Positions 27,410 to 36,221 are shown, counted from the stretch's first letter. The stretch is DNA of 64,000 bases from ZC4RG42 sp036676355 (GCA_036676355.1 JAKFDA010000017.1:1-64000), one strand, 5' to 3'. The notes: generated from the letters alone by a model not told the origin. Translations and numbers: made by a program.

Positions 27410-29545
27410 ATGGCGTTGTTGAATTCCTTCAAGAAAACATTTCAGTACGGCGCGCACCAGGTGACGTTGGAAACCGGCGAGATCGCTCGCCAGGCCAGCG
27501 GCGCGGTGCTTGTGAACATGGACGACACCGTGGTGCTGTGCACCGTGGTGGCTTCCAAGGATGCCAAGCCCGGTCAGGATTTCTTTCCGCTGACCGTCGA
27601 TTACGTCGAGAAAACCTATGCCGCGGGCAAGATTCCCGGTGGTTTCTTCAAGCGCGAAAGCCGGCCGAGCGAGAAGGAAACGCTGACCTCGCGCCTGATC
27701 GATCGCCCCATTCGTCCGCTGTTCCCCGAAGGCTTCTACAACGAAGTGCAGGTTGTCGCGACGGTGATGTCGATCAACCCCGAAGTGGACTCGGACATCG
27801 CTGCGATGATCGGCGTGTCCGCCGCATTGACGATCGCCGGCATTCCGTTCAACGGCCCGATCGGCGGCGCGCGCGTCGGCTACCTCAACAACGAGTACGT
27901 GTTGAACCCGACGGCCTCGCAGATCAAGGAAAGTGCACTCAATCTCGTCGTCGCGGGTACCGAACATGCGGTGCTGATGGTCGAGTCCGAAGCGAACGAA
28001 CTGCCCGAAGACGTCATGCTCGGTGCGGTCGTGTTCGGTCACGAACAGATGCAAACCGCGATCAACGCGATCAACGAACTGGCCGACGAAGCCGGCAAAC
28101 CGCAGTGGGACTGGCAGCCGGCGCCGCGCAACGAAGCGCTTATCGCGCGCGTCACCGAACTGGCCGAAGGCCCGGTGCGTGAAGCATTCGGTATCAAACA
28201 GAAACAGCAGCGCAACGATCGCCTCAACGACATCCGTCGCGACTTGCTGGAAAAGGTGCTTGCCGAATACGAAGGTCTCGACGCCAATGTGGTGAAGGAC
28301 ATCTTCTTCAATATCGAATCGAAGATCGTGCGCAGCCAGATTCTCGACGGCGAGCCGCGCATTGACGGGCGTGATACCCGCACCGTGCGTCCGATCAGCA
28401 TTCGCGTCGGCGTGCTGCCGCGCACCCACGGTTCGGCGCTGTTCACACGCGGCGAAACGCAGGCCATCGTTGTGGCCACGCTGGGTACCGGCCGCGACGA
28501 ACAGATCATCGACGCGCTGCAGGGCGAGTATAAAGATCGCTTCATGCTGCACTACAACATGCCTCCCTATGCCACTGGCGAGACGGGTCGCATGGGTGCG
28601 CCGAAACGGCGCGAGATCGGCCACGGTCGCCTCGCCAAGCGCTCGCTGGTTGCGATGCTGCCGCCGGCCGAAGAGTTCGGCTACAGCATGCGCGTGGTGT
28701 CCGAAGTGACCGAATCGAACGGCTCCAGCTCGATGGCCTCCGTCTGCGGCGGTAGCCTTGCGCTGATGGACGCCGGCGTGCCGATGAAGGCGCATGTCGC
28801 CGGTATCGCCATGGGGCTGATCAAGGAAGGCAACCGCTTCGCGGTGCTGACCGACATCCTCGGCGACGAAGATCACCTCGGCGACATGGACTTCAAAGTG
28901 GCCGGTACCGACAAAGGCATCACCGCGCTGCAGATGGACATCAAGATCGAGGGCATCACCAAGGAGATCATGCAGATCGCCCTGTCGCAGGCGCGCAAAG
29001 GCCGTCTGCATATCCTCGGCCTCATGCAGGATGCGCTCGGCGGTTCGCGTCAGGACATTTCCACCTTCGCGCCGCGCATCATCAAGCTGAAGATCAATCC
29101 GGAGAAAATCCGCGACGTCATCGGCAAGGGCGGTGTGGTCATCCGCGGCATTCAGGAAGAAACCGGCACGACCATCGAGATCGGCGACGACGGCACCATC
29201 AGCATCGCCTGCGTCAGTTCGGAAGGCGGCGAAGCGGCGAAGAAGAAGATCGAAGAGATCACCGCCGAAGTCGAAGTCGGCCGCGTTTACGACGGCACCG
29301 TGCTGCGCCTGCTGGACTTCGGCGCGATCGTCAGCGTGCTGCCCGGCAAGGACGGCCTGCTGCACATTTCGCAGATCAGCAACCAGCGCGTCAACGCGGT
29401 GAGCGACTTCCTCAAGGAAGGCCAGCAGGTCAAAGTGAAAGTGCTGGAAGCCGACGAGAAAGGCCGTCTGCGTCTGTCGATGAAAGCGCTGCTCGAGCCC
29501 GCGCCTGCACCGGCACCCGCGCCGGCCGGCGACGCGCCGCAGTAA
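27410..29545 (+). CDS. pnp: Polyribonucleotide nucleotidyltransferase (PNPase)
   Basis: A 711-residue phosphorolytic 3'-5' exoribonuclease and degradosome component. Two RNase PH domains flank an alpha-helical domain; the second carries GDEDHLGDMDFKVAGT. A KH domain (KIRDVIGKGGVVIRGIQEETG, from near 563) and an S1 domain (GRVYDGTVLRLLDFGAIVS) follow, then an Ala/Pro tail. The assigned ATG at 27410 is one base from an AAGGAG sequence, too close for a good ribosome binding site; TTG codons at 27416 and 27419 are better spaced, so the true start may be 2-3 codons in. Confidence 0.96.
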   Translation: MALLNSFKKTFQYGAHQVTLETGEIARQASGAVLVNMDDTVVLCTVVASKDAKPGQDFFPLTVDYVEKTYAAGKIPGGFFKRESRPSEKETLTSRLIDRPIRPLFPEGFYNEVQVVATVMSINPEVDSDIAAMIGVSAALTIAGIPFNGPIGGARVGYLNNEYVLNPTASQIKESALNLVVAGTEHAVLMVESEANELPEDVMLGAVVFGHEQMQTAINAINELADEAGKPQWDWQPAPRNEALIARVTELAEGPVREAFGIKQKQQRNDRLNDIRRDLLEKVLAEYEGLDANVVKDIFFNIESKIVRSQILDGEPRIDGRDTRTVRPISIRVGVLPRTHGSALFTRGETQAIVVATLGTGRDEQIIDALQGEYKDRFMLHYNMPPYATGETGRMGAPKRREIGHGRLAKRSLVAMLPPAEEFGYSMRVVSEVTESNGSSSMASVCGGSLALMDAGVPMKAHVAGIAMGLIKEGNRFAVLTDILGDEDHLGDMDFKVAGTDKGITALQMDIKIEGITKEIMQIALSQARKGRLHILGLMQDALGGSRQDISTFAPRIIKLKINPEKIRDVIGKGGVVIRGIQEETGTTIEIGDDGTISIACVSSEGGEAAKKKIEEITAEVEVGRVYDGTVLRLLDFGAIVSVLPGKDGLLHISQISNQRVNAVSDFLKEGQQVKVKVLEADEKGRLRLSMKALLEPAPAPAPAPAGDAPQ

Positions 29546-29561
29546 GCGACTCAGCTGTTCC

Positions 29562-29594
29562 AAAAAACGCCCGGCTTGTCCGGGCGTTTTTGTT
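29562..29594. terminator. Terminator between pnp and the baeRF3 gene
   Basis: AACGCCCGG (29566-29574) pairs with CCGGGCGTT (29580-29588), with A residues before and T residues after. It can therefore serve both the plus-strand pnp and the converging minus-strand gene. Confidence 0.85.
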
Positions 29595-29651
29595 TTGAGT
29601 GCCTTGTCGTTTTCGGTGCGGTTTTTTTGCCGTTGAACGACTTCAAACGCA

Positions 29652-30800
29652 TTAAAAACGATAGATCGCCGCGGCGCCTGTCCGAGTTGGCATGCGTTCG
29701 GCGGGGACAATCACAACCTCGCCGCTTTTTCTGAGCACCTTCTCTCCGATGTCGTCGAGCAGATCGTCAACGTTCGGGTGGCTCAAATCGCCGGTAGCGA
29801 TTTCCCCGGTTGCGACATCGATACAACCGGGAATCACGCGGTCGGCCTCGATCAGCAGCGTTTCGATCTGCCCGGCGACTGCGGCTTTGGCGATGTCGCC
29901 AAGATCGCTTGCGCCGTGGCCCTTCGAGGTTGCTGCACCGAATGCTTCCACGAGACCTGCCAGTCGCTCGAGGTAATACGGCTGAACAATTTGCCACGCG
30001 CGTTCGCGCAGCGCATCGACCGGCAAGGCGTCCGGATGAATGTCGATGGCTTCGTTCATGAGCAATGGATTGCGGCTGATGGCGCGAAAAAGGTTGTGGT
30101 GTTCAGGTAGCGCCGCCAGGATCAGGGGCAGCCTCGATGGTTGTGAATGGTGTTCCAGCACAGCTTGGTCGACAGCGCGAAAAAACGACTCGGTGTCGCT
30201 ATCGATTGCGTCCTGTTTCGTATTCGTGCCGTGCCGCGTCATGGAACCGGCGCCCGCAGGGCCGTATGTGCGGGTGGCGCGCTCGGGGCTTCCCGATTCT
30301 TTGTCCAATTGCTCCGCGGCCGTTTGTGGCACGCCTTCGATAGGTTCGATCTCATCCAGCGCATCGCGATTGCCCTCGAAAAGCTTGAAAGCGTGCCGGC
30401 TCAGGCCAAGAACCTGATATCGGTCGGCCGATTGAAGGATGCGCATGAGCGGCTTGGTATGAAAGCTGTCGGCGACGACTGCCAGTTCCATAACCGGCCG
30501 CTGCAGCTTATAGACGCGGAACAACCCAGGTGCGCCAAGCACGGCGAGCCCGTCAGTGGCGTGATTCCAGAAATCGCGGTCTTCAGCCAGGGTCTCGAAT
30601 GGCTGCAGTAGTGGTCGAACGTCACGCGTCGGGTATTTTTGACGGAGGGATGCTTCGATCTGCTTCACGAGGTTGCGGAACCGGATGGGGTCCTGTTCGT
30701 TCTCCGGATGCTGACGATGCGTCGGCTGGTAGAGCGAGAGGCACGGGGATTCGTGATCGCCGAGGAGAACAGCAGGGTAGTCCTTCATTAGCGAATTCAT
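29652..30800 (-). CDS. baeRF family 3 protein (archaeo-eukaryotic release factor-like)
   Basis: A 382-residue protein resembling bacterial members of the archaeo-eukaryotic eRF1-like superfamily, family 3. Recognisable parts are the start YPAVLLGDHESPCLSLYQPT, the segment DPIRFRNLVKQIEASL, and FWNHATDGLAVLGAPGLFRVYKL with the following MELAVVADSFHTKPLMRILQ block. The C-terminal part, with ALREAWQIVQPYYLERL-like and GRIETLLIEADR-like features, belongs to the same fold. Such proteins have been proposed to act on stalled or hibernating ribosomes, but no member of this family has a function known to me. The start is the Met at 30800; upstream in-frame codons reach 31070. No co-transcribed partner is evident. 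Confidence 0.65.
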   Translation of the reverse strand: MNSLMKDYPAVLLGDHESPCLSLYQPTHRQHPENEQDPIRFRNLVKQIEASLRQKYPTRDVRPLLQPFETLAEDRDFWNHATDGLAVLGAPGLFRVYKLQRPVMELAVVADSFHTKPLMRILQSADRYQVLGLSRHAFKLFEGNRDALDEIEPIEGVPQTAAEQLDKESGSPERATRTYGPAGAGSMTRHGTNTKQDAIDSDTESFFRAVDQAVLEHHSQPSRLPLILAALPEHHNLFRAISRNPLLMNEAIDIHPDALPVDALRERAWQIVQPYYLERLAGLVEAFGAATSKGHGASDLGDIAKAAVAGQIETLLIEADRVIPGCIDVATGEIATGDLSHPNVDDLLDDIGEKVLRKSGEVVIVPAERMPTRTGAAAIYRF

Positions 30801-31095
30801 GATCGTGGCATCTCCAATAAATTCCGAGCCCGAACTGACTTTCAGCAATCCATATGCCGTCAGTCGGGTCTGGTACAAAACGATTGCAAGCACGTGCATC
30901 GCTTGTGTCTCGTTTCGATGTTGAGAATGCGAACCGGTTCTATGGGACTCACGGCGATGACCGGGCAGCCAAGCAGCTACGATGATGAGCGGCACGTGCG
31001 CAAGCCGAGGCATGGAATGCCGTCGACGGGAGAAAGCGTGAGGATTTGCGAGAGACCGGCGAGTACGCAAGCGCCAGAGACTCTCAAGAAAGCGG

Positions 31096-31172
31096 TGGGG
31101 TGGCTGATGGGGCTCGAACCCACGACAACCGGAATCACAATCCGGGACTCTACCAACTGAGCTACAGCCACC
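31096..31172 (-). tRNA. tRNA-His (GTG)
   Basis: A full cloverleaf on the minus strand with anticodon GTG in the loop TTGTGAT. The acceptor GTGGCTG/CAGCCAC, the extra G at position -1 typical of tRNA-His, and an encoded CCA are all present. It is the last of three tandem tRNAs. Confidence 0.95.
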
Positions 31173-31186
31173 GTTGAACTGCTATT

Positions 31187-31263
31187 TGGCGCGCCCGACA
31201 GGGATCGAACCTGTAACCCCCAGCTTAGAAGGCTGGTGCTCTATCCAATTGAGCTACGGGCAC
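31187..31263 (-). tRNA. tRNA-Arg (TCT)
   Basis: A cloverleaf on the minus strand with anticodon TCT, acceptor GTGCCCG/CGGGCGC and encoded CCA, 14 bases upstream of tRNA-His. It reads AGA/AGG codons. Confidence 0.95.
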
Positions 31264-31314
31264 TTCCGTCGGATACTGCCATCGTTTGCGCGTTGACGCA
31301 GACGATTTCAAACC

Positions 31315-31391
31315 TGGTCGGGGTGGAGAGATTTGAACTCCCGACATCCTGGTCCCAAACCAGGCGCGCTACCAGGCTACGCTACACCCCG
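31315..31391 (-). tRNA. tRNA-Pro (TGG)
   Basis: A cloverleaf on the minus strand with anticodon TGG in the loop TTTGGGA, acceptor CGGGGTG/CACCCCG and encoded CCA. It is the promoter-proximal tRNA of the cluster. Confidence 0.95.
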
Positions 31392-31401
31392 AAGGGCCGC
31401 T

Positions 31402-31430
31402 AGTGTACGTTTTGCCCGCTGTATGGTCAA
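31402..31430 (-). promoter_or_regulatory. Promoter of the tRNA-Pro/Arg/His cluster
   Basis: The -35 TTGACC (31425-31430) and -10 TACACT (31402-31407) are 17 bases apart, 11 bases upstream of the mature tRNA-Pro. It is the only promoter seen for the three tRNAs. Confidence 0.85.
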
Positions 31431-31507
31431 TCCAAACGGCCGTTTGAGAGACGTTTTTTGAGTTGCTTCAAATGTTTTTCGTAAGCTGCTCCGTGAGCCT
31501 GATTAGG

Positions 31508-31557
31508 AGTGAGTGGCTCAGTACGAACGGAGTAGTGAGCGGCTCGGGACGAGCGGG
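31508..31557. repeat. Degenerate intergenic repeat near prmB
   Basis: Two short copies of a GTGAG(T/C)GGCTC(A/G)G(T/G)ACGA motif lie in tandem, resembling one arm of the palindromic repeat family at 34046-34118. It sits directly after the prmB stop. Confidence 0.5.
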
Positions 31558-31563
31558 CAGAGA

Positions 31564-32460
31564 TCAGGGCAGTTGATTGCGTTCCAGCAGAAACACGTAT
31601 TCGTCGCCGGCGCTGACTTCCAGCCAGGTGAAGGGCAGATGCGGAAACGCACGTTCGAGTTGCGCGCGGTTGTGGCCGATTTCAACCACCAGCAAGCCGT
31701 TGTCGGCGAGGTAGTGCTTGGCTTCGCGCAGGATGGTGCGCGTGGCATCAAGGCCGTCGCGACCCGAGGCGAGTGCCATGGCGGGCTCGTGCCGATATTC
31801 GTCCGGTAAGGTTTTCATGCTCGTCGCATCGACGTAGGGCGGGTTCGAAATGATCAGGTCGTACTGCTTGCGCGGCAGGCCGCGGAACAGGTCCGAGCGA
31901 ACGAGTTTCACGCGATCCTGCAGGTCGTAATCGGCGATATTTCGCTGCGCGACGGCCAGCGCGTCGTCGGACAGATCGACGGCATTCACCTTTGCATTCG
32001 GAAAGGTCAGAGCGGCGAGTATCGCGAGGCAGCCCGACCCGGTGCACATGTCCAGCACTGCAGAAACCTTGTCTGCATCGACAACCCACGGCGCGAATTC
32101 TTCGGCCAGCAGTTCTGCGATGAATGAACGCGGCACGATCACCCGCTCGTCGACGTGGAAACGATGCTCCCCCAGCCACGCTTCGTGGATGAGATAAGAC
32201 GCAGGGATGCGTTTTTCGATGCGCTGCGCGACCAACTGCTCGAAGCGTTGAGCGTGTTTCGGCGCCGGTACTCGATCCAGCTGGGATTCGAGCGCATCGA
32301 TCGGTGCGCTGAGTGCGTGCAGCATCAGCCAGGCCGCTTCGTCGTAGGCGTTGTGGGTGCCATGGCCGTAGAACAGGCCGGCGCACTCGAAGCGCATTGC
32401 GGCGTTCTCGATCTGTTGTGCGACGGTGCCGCCCAAGTGATCAGCGTTCTTCTTGGCCAA
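31564..32460 (-). CDS. prmB: Ribosomal protein L3 N5-glutamine methyltransferase PrmB
   Basis: A 298-residue SAM-dependent methyltransferase that modifies a glutamine of ribosomal protein L3. The SAM motif is LDMCTGSGCLAILAAL, and the catalytic NPPY sits in DLIISNPPYVDA, as in the HemK/PrmB/PrmC group. The N-terminal helical region (IENAAMRFECAGLFYGHGTHNAYDEA) favours PrmB over PrmC. The predicted start is a TTG at 32460, 20 bases inside the end of dapE, so translation is probably coupled. It closes the dap operon. Confidence 0.93.
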   Translation of the reverse strand: MAKKNADHLGGTVAQQIENAAMRFECAGLFYGHGTHNAYDEAAWLMLHALSAPIDALESQLDRVPAPKHAQRFEQLVAQRIEKRIPASYLIHEAWLGEHRFHVDERVIVPRSFIAELLAEEFAPWVVDADKVSAVLDMCTGSGCLAILAALTFPNAKVNAVDLSDDALAVAQRNIADYDLQDRVKLVRSDLFRGLPRKQYDLIISNPPYVDATSMKTLPDEYRHEPAMALASGRDGLDATRTILREAKHYLADNGLLVVEIGHNRAQLERAFPHLPFTWLEVSAGDEYVFLLERNQLP

Positions 32461-33580
32461 GCAGATTCTCGAGGGTGCGCAGATAGATTTGGTGCAGCGG
32501 TTCGATATCGGCGATCGCCACGTGCTCGTTGAGCTTGTGGATCGATTGGTTGATCGGCCCGAACTCGATGACCTGCGGACAAATGGAAGCGATGAAGCGG
32601 CCGTCCGAGGTGCCGCCCGTCGTCGAAATATCCGGGGTGAGGCCGGTGATGTCCTGAATGGCTTCGGACACCGCGTTCACCAGGGTCGCGCGCTGGGTGA
32701 GGAACGGATTGCCGGAGAGCGACCATTCCAGATCGTATTGCAGCCCGTGCGCGTCAAGGACCGCATGCACACGTTCTTTCAGTTCGTCGGCCGTGCACTC
32801 GGTCGAGAAGCGGAAATTGAACAGCACCTCCAGCGTGCCGGGAATGACGTTGTTCGCGCCGGTGCCTGCATGGATGTTCGAGATCTGGAAACTCGTCGGC
32901 GGAAAATCCTCGTTGCCCTGATCCCACTCGATCGCCGCCAGTTCGGTGAGAGCGGGTAAGGCCTGGAGAATCGGATTGCGCGCCAGATGCGGGTAGGCGA
33001 TATGACCCTGTATGCCGCGCACACGCAGCGTGCCGGAGAGCGAGCCACGTCGGCCGTTCTTGATCATGTCGCCGAGCTTCACGCCGGAAGTGGGCTCACC
33101 GACGATACAGAATTCGATGCGCTCACCTCGAGCGCGCAGCATCTCCACGACCTTCACAGTGCCGTCGGTGGCGACGCCTTCCTCATCGGAGGTGATCAAC
33201 AAAGCGATGGAGCCCTGGTGTTCCGGGCTGGCCGTCACGAAGGCTGCGATTGCGGTCACGAACGCGGCGATCGAGGTCTTCATGTCGGCCGCGCCGCGTC
33301 CGTACAGCCGGCCGTCCCGCTCGGTCGGCACGAACGGATCGGAGTGCCACTGATCGAGCGGCCCGGTGGGGACCACATCCGTATGGCCGGCGAAGCAGAC
33401 GAGCGGGGCTTTGGTGCCGCGTCTCGCCCAGAGATTGCTCACGCCGTTGCTCAGCAGGAATTCGCAATCGAACCCGAGCGGGCGCAGGCGTTCGACGATC
33501 AGATCCTGGCACCCGGCGTCATCGGGCGTAACGGAGGGACACGCAACGAGTGCGCGCACCAATTCGAGCGTTTCGTTCAT
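32441..33580 (-). CDS. dapE: Succinyl-diaminopimelate desuccinylase
   Basis: A 379-residue M20 metallohydrolase that removes succinate from N-succinyl-L,L-diaminopimelate in lysine and peptidoglycan precursor synthesis. The zinc ligands and catalytic residues are seen in FAGHTDVVPTGPLDQW, GRGAADMKTSIAAF and SDEEGVATDGT, and the dimerisation domain (GRRGSLSGTLRVRGIQGHIAYP) is intact. It starts with the four-base ATGA overlap at the ArsC-like stop and overlaps prmB by 20 bases, so arsC-like, dapE and prmB form a tight unit. Confidence 0.96.
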   Translation of the reverse strand: MNETLELVRALVACPSVTPDDAGCQDLIVERLRPLGFDCEFLLSNGVSNLWARRGTKAPLVCFAGHTDVVPTGPLDQWHSDPFVPTERDGRLYGRGAADMKTSIAAFVTAIAAFVTASPEHQGSIALLITSDEEGVATDGTVKVVEMLRARGERIEFCIVGEPTSGVKLGDMIKNGRRGSLSGTLRVRGIQGHIAYPHLARNPILQALPALTELAAIEWDQGNEDFPPTSFQISNIHAGTGANNVIPGTLEVLFNFRFSTECTADELKERVHAVLDAHGLQYDLEWSLSGNPFLTQRATLVNAVSEAIQDITGLTPDISTTGGTSDGRFIASICPQVIEFGPINQSIHKLNEHVAIADIEPLHQIYLRTLENLLGQEER

Positions 33581-33933
33581 TTGAATGTGTCTTGATAGCG
33601 CTGCGGGTCGAAGCCGACCAGCAGTTTAGCGCCAACTTCGACCACCGGGCGCTTGATGATGGACGGCTGTTCGCACATGAGCGCACTCGCTGCGGCGGCG
33701 GAGGTGATGGACACCTTGTGCGCTTCGTCGAGCTTGCGCCAGGTTGTGCCGTTGCGATTGAGCAGTTGCTGCCAATCCGTTTTCTTGAACCAAGTGTCGA
33801 GACGTGCCGCGTCGATACCCAGTTTTTTGTAATCGTGGAACTCGTAATTGACGCCATGTTCCGCGAGCCAGGCGCGCGCCTTTTTCACGGTGTCGCAGTT
33901 CGGGATGCCGTAGAGCTTGGGAGCAGTTTTCAT
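33577..33933 (-). CDS. ArsC/Spx family reductase-like protein (YffB type)
   Basis: A 118-residue thioredoxin-fold protein of the ArsC/Spx family. The N-terminal KLYGIPNCDTVKKARAWL carries a single active-site-like cysteine, and the middle has the LLNRNGTTWRKL and PSIIKRPVVEVG segments seen in YffB. In many proteobacteria this gene lies beside dapE, as here, with a four-base overlap. The in vivo substrate is unknown; it need not be an arsenate reductase. The 203 bases upstream, before pilU, are filled with palindromic repeats. Confidence 0.87.
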   Translation of the reverse strand: MKTAPKLYGIPNCDTVKKARAWLAEHGVNYEFHDYKKLGIDAARLDTWFKKTDWQQLLNRNGTTWRKLDEAHKVSITSAAAASALMCEQPSIIKRPVVEVGAKLLVGFDPQRYQDTFK

Positions 33934-33984
33934 GGGGCAGGATTGTATGCGAGCCAGCCGAGCGGGTAGGCGTGCAGATTTTTA

Positions 33985-34024
33985 GCCGTTCGTGGTGAGG
34001 GCGAAGTACTCGAACCATGAACGA
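33985..34024. repeat. Intergenic palindromic repeat, pilU-arsC copy 1
   Basis: The arms CGTTCGTGGTGAG and CGAACCATGAACG are in the opposite orientation to copies at 36222 and 36345. The ten-base ends pair with one wobble. Confidence 0.75.
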
Positions 34025-34045
34025 CGTGTGAAAAAGGCTCTATGG

Positions 34046-34118
34046 GCCGTTCACCCTTCGACTCGCGCTGCGCGGGCGGCTCAATACGAACGGAGCTGGA
34101 CGGCTCAGGACGAACGCC
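34046..34118. repeat. Intergenic palindromic repeat, pilU-arsC composite copy
   Basis: CCGTTCACCCTTCGACTCG, followed by GGCTCAATACGAACGG and GGCTCAGGACGAACG, looks like one full element with an extra right arm. It starts 19 bases after the pilU stop. Confidence 0.7.
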
Positions 34119-34136
34119 AGAGCGGGACTGAGCCGT

Positions 34137-35309
34137 TTATTCGTTGCCCAGCTTGAGCTTGAACTCGCTGAACGACGCGCCGCTGGGAAGTATCTCGACC
34201 GGTTGCGAGAGCGAGGGCGCGAGTTGAACTTTGAGCTTCGTCGCGCTCTCAGCTTCGCTGTTGTTCATCAACCACATGAGGTTGTTGGACGAATCGGCAT
34301 TGGTCAGCGCTTCGTTCTGCGAAATCACGCCGTCGCGATACATCTTGAACAGCGATTGCTCGAACGTCTGCGAACCCGGCGACAGACTCTTTTCCATCGC
34401 TTCCTTGATCTCGTTGACATGGCCGTCTTCGATCATCTCGGCGATATGGCGGGTGTTGAGCATCACTTCCACCGCCGGGATGCGATCCCCCTTGGTGTTC
34501 CGCACCAGCCGCTGCGATACCACGCATTTGAGCGAAGCCGACAAATCCTGCAACAGGGCAGGACGGTTCTCGAGCGGATAGAAACTGATGATCCGGTTGA
34601 GAGCGTGATAGCTGTTGTTGGCGTGCAGCGTCGCCAGACACAGGTGGCCGGATTGCGCATAGGCAATGGCCATGCTCATGGCCTCGCGATCGCGGATCTC
34701 GCCGATGAGGATCACGTCGGGCGCCTGACGCAGCGCATTCTTCAACGCGACTTGATAGGATTTCGCGTCGGTGCCGAGTTCGCGTTGATTGACGATCGAG
34801 CGCTTGTGCTTGAACAGAAATTCGATTGGATCTTCGATGGTGATGATGTGACCGGACATCAGCGCGTTGCGATGATCGAGCATCGCCGCCAGCGAGGTCG
34901 ATTTGCCCGAACCCGTCGCGCCGACCATCAGGATCAGGCCGCGCTTTTCCAGCACGATGTCTTTGAGGATCGGCGGCAGGCCGAGACTGTCGAAGGGCGG
35001 CACTTCGCCGGGGATGTAGCGCACCACCACCGCGGGTGTCGTGCGCTGCATGAAACAGCTGATGCGGAAGCTGCCCAGGCCGGGCATCGGATACGAGGTG
35101 TTGAGTTCGAAGTTCTGGTCGAACTCGGCCAGTTGTCGCTCGCTCAGCATCTCGCCCATCATCGCGCGGACCATGTCCGGCTTGATGATCTGCTGGTTGA
35201 CCGGAATGGTGTTGCCGTTGATCTTGATGCTGATCGGTGCGCCGACCGAAATGAAAATGTCGGAGGCTTTCTTCTCCGCCATCAGTTCGAACAGTCGCTT
35301 CATCGCCAT
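34137..35309 (-). CDS. pilU: PilT/PilU-family type IV pilus retraction ATPase
   Basis: A 390-residue hexameric secretion ATPase. An N-terminal PAS-like domain precedes Walker A GATGSGKS (residues 130-137), the Asp box around IITIEDPIEFLFKH, Walker B VILIGEIRDREAM and the His box LATLHANNSYHALNR. The long C-terminal extension and DIFISVGAPISIKINGNTIPV N-terminal sequence fit PilU better than PilT. PilU aids PilT-driven pilus retraction. It lies between dapD (52 bases upstream) and the ArsC-like gene, with no pilT beside it, which is unusual. A palindromic-repeat gap follows. Confidence 0.87.
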   Translation of the reverse strand: MAMKRLFELMAEKKASDIFISVGAPISIKINGNTIPVNQQIIKPDMVRAMMGEMLSERQLAEFDQNFELNTSYPMPGLGSFRISCFMQRTTPAVVVRYIPGEVPPFDSLGLPPILKDIVLEKRGLILMVGATGSGKSTSLAAMLDHRNALMSGHIITIEDPIEFLFKHKRSIVNQRELGTDAKSYQVALKNALRQAPDVILIGEIRDREAMSMAIAYAQSGHLCLATLHANNSYHALNRIISFYPLENRPALLQDLSASLKCVVSQRLVRNTKGDRIPAVEVMLNTRHIAEMIEDGHVNEIKEAMEKSLSPGSQTFEQSLFKMYRDGVISQNEALTNADSSNNLMWLMNNSEAESATKLKVQLAPSLSQPVEILPSGASFSEFKLKLGNE

Positions 35310-35361
35310 GCGGGTTCTCCGGGAGCCATGCCGTCAGAACCGGCCTGGATCAGTCGCGCTC

Positions 35362-36180
35362 TCAGTCGCGTAACAGTTCGTTGATGCTTGTCTTCGCGCG
35401 GGTCTTGGCATCGACCTGCTTGACGATGACGGCAGCATAGAGACTGTATTTTCCGTCGGCTGAGGGGAGGTTCCCAGGAACTACTACCGATCCCGCCGGG
35501 ACGCGGCCGTACAGCGTTTCGCCGGTAAGGCGGTTGTAAATGCGCGTGCTGGTGCCGATGAACACGCCCATCGAAATCACGGAGTTTTCTTCAACGATCA
35601 CGCCTTCGACGATTTCCGAGCGCGCGCCGATGAAGCAGTTGTCTTCGATGATGGTTGGATTGGCCTGCAGGGGTTCCAGCACGCCGCCGATGCCGACGCC
35701 ACCGGAAAGATGCACGCCCTTGCCGATTTGCGCGCAACTGCCGACCGTGGCCCAGGTGTCGACCATGCTGCCTTCGTCGACGTAGGCGCCGATGTTGACG
35801 TAGGAGGGCATCATCACGACGTTTTTGCCGATGAATGCGCCGCGACGCGCCATGGCGGGCGGCACGACGCGGAAGCCGCCGGCGGCGAAGTCGGCGGAAT
35901 CGTAACTGGCGAATTTCGCCGACACCTTGTCGTAATAGTTGGTCGAAGCGCCGGGGATGATGCTGTTGTCGTTCAGGCGGAACGACAGCAGCACCGCTTT
36001 CTTGATCCACTGGTGCGTCTGCCACACACCACCGTTTTTTTCTGCGACGCGCAATTCGCCGCGATCGAGTCTGGCGATAACCGCTTCCACCGCCTCGCGC
36101 AACTGGGTGTCGGTGGAAGCAGGCGAGATTTGCGCGCGGTTTTCCCACGCTTGATCGATGACGCTTTGCAGTTGTTGCAT
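35362..36180 (-). CDS. dapD: Tetrahydrodipicolinate N-succinyltransferase
   Basis: A 272-residue left-handed beta-helix acyltransferase that succinylates tetrahydrodipicolinate with succinyl-CoA, the committed step of the succinylase branch. The N-terminal helical domain (VAEKNGGVWQTHQWIKKAVLL) precedes hexapeptide repeats (IGKNVVMMPSYVNIGAYVD, CAQIGKGVHLSGGVGIGG) and a C-terminal GRVPAGSVVVPGNLPS lid. The ATG at 36180 follows a 217-base gap after dapC that contains three palindromic repeats. Confidence 0.97.
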   Translation of the reverse strand: MQQLQSVIDQAWENRAQISPASTDTQLREAVEAVIARLDRGELRVAEKNGGVWQTHQWIKKAVLLSFRLNDNSIIPGASTNYYDKVSAKFASYDSADFAAGGFRVVPPAMARRGAFIGKNVVMMPSYVNIGAYVDEGSMVDTWATVGSCAQIGKGVHLSGGVGIGGVLEPLQANPTIIEDNCFIGARSEIVEGVIVEENSVISMGVFIGTSTRIYNRLTGETLYGRVPAGSVVVPGNLPSADGKYSLYAAVIVKQVDAKTRAKTSINELLRD

Positions 36181-36221
36181 AAGTGGACCGCTATGTAAGT
36201 AAGGTAGGGAAATTTCGAGAA

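Noticed and set aside
27338..29710. A 790-codon open frame antisense to pnp, and similar long antisense frames opposite nusA (20937-22394) and infB (23658-25403)
   Set aside because: They mirror codon bias of GC-rich genes on the other strand, show His/Arg/Asp-rich composition with no domain, and lie wholly inside well-identified genes.
31434..31445. Palindrome AAACGGCCGTTT upstream of the tRNA cluster
   Set aside because: Just upstream of the -35, could be an operator, but there is no second copy or known match; too little to call.
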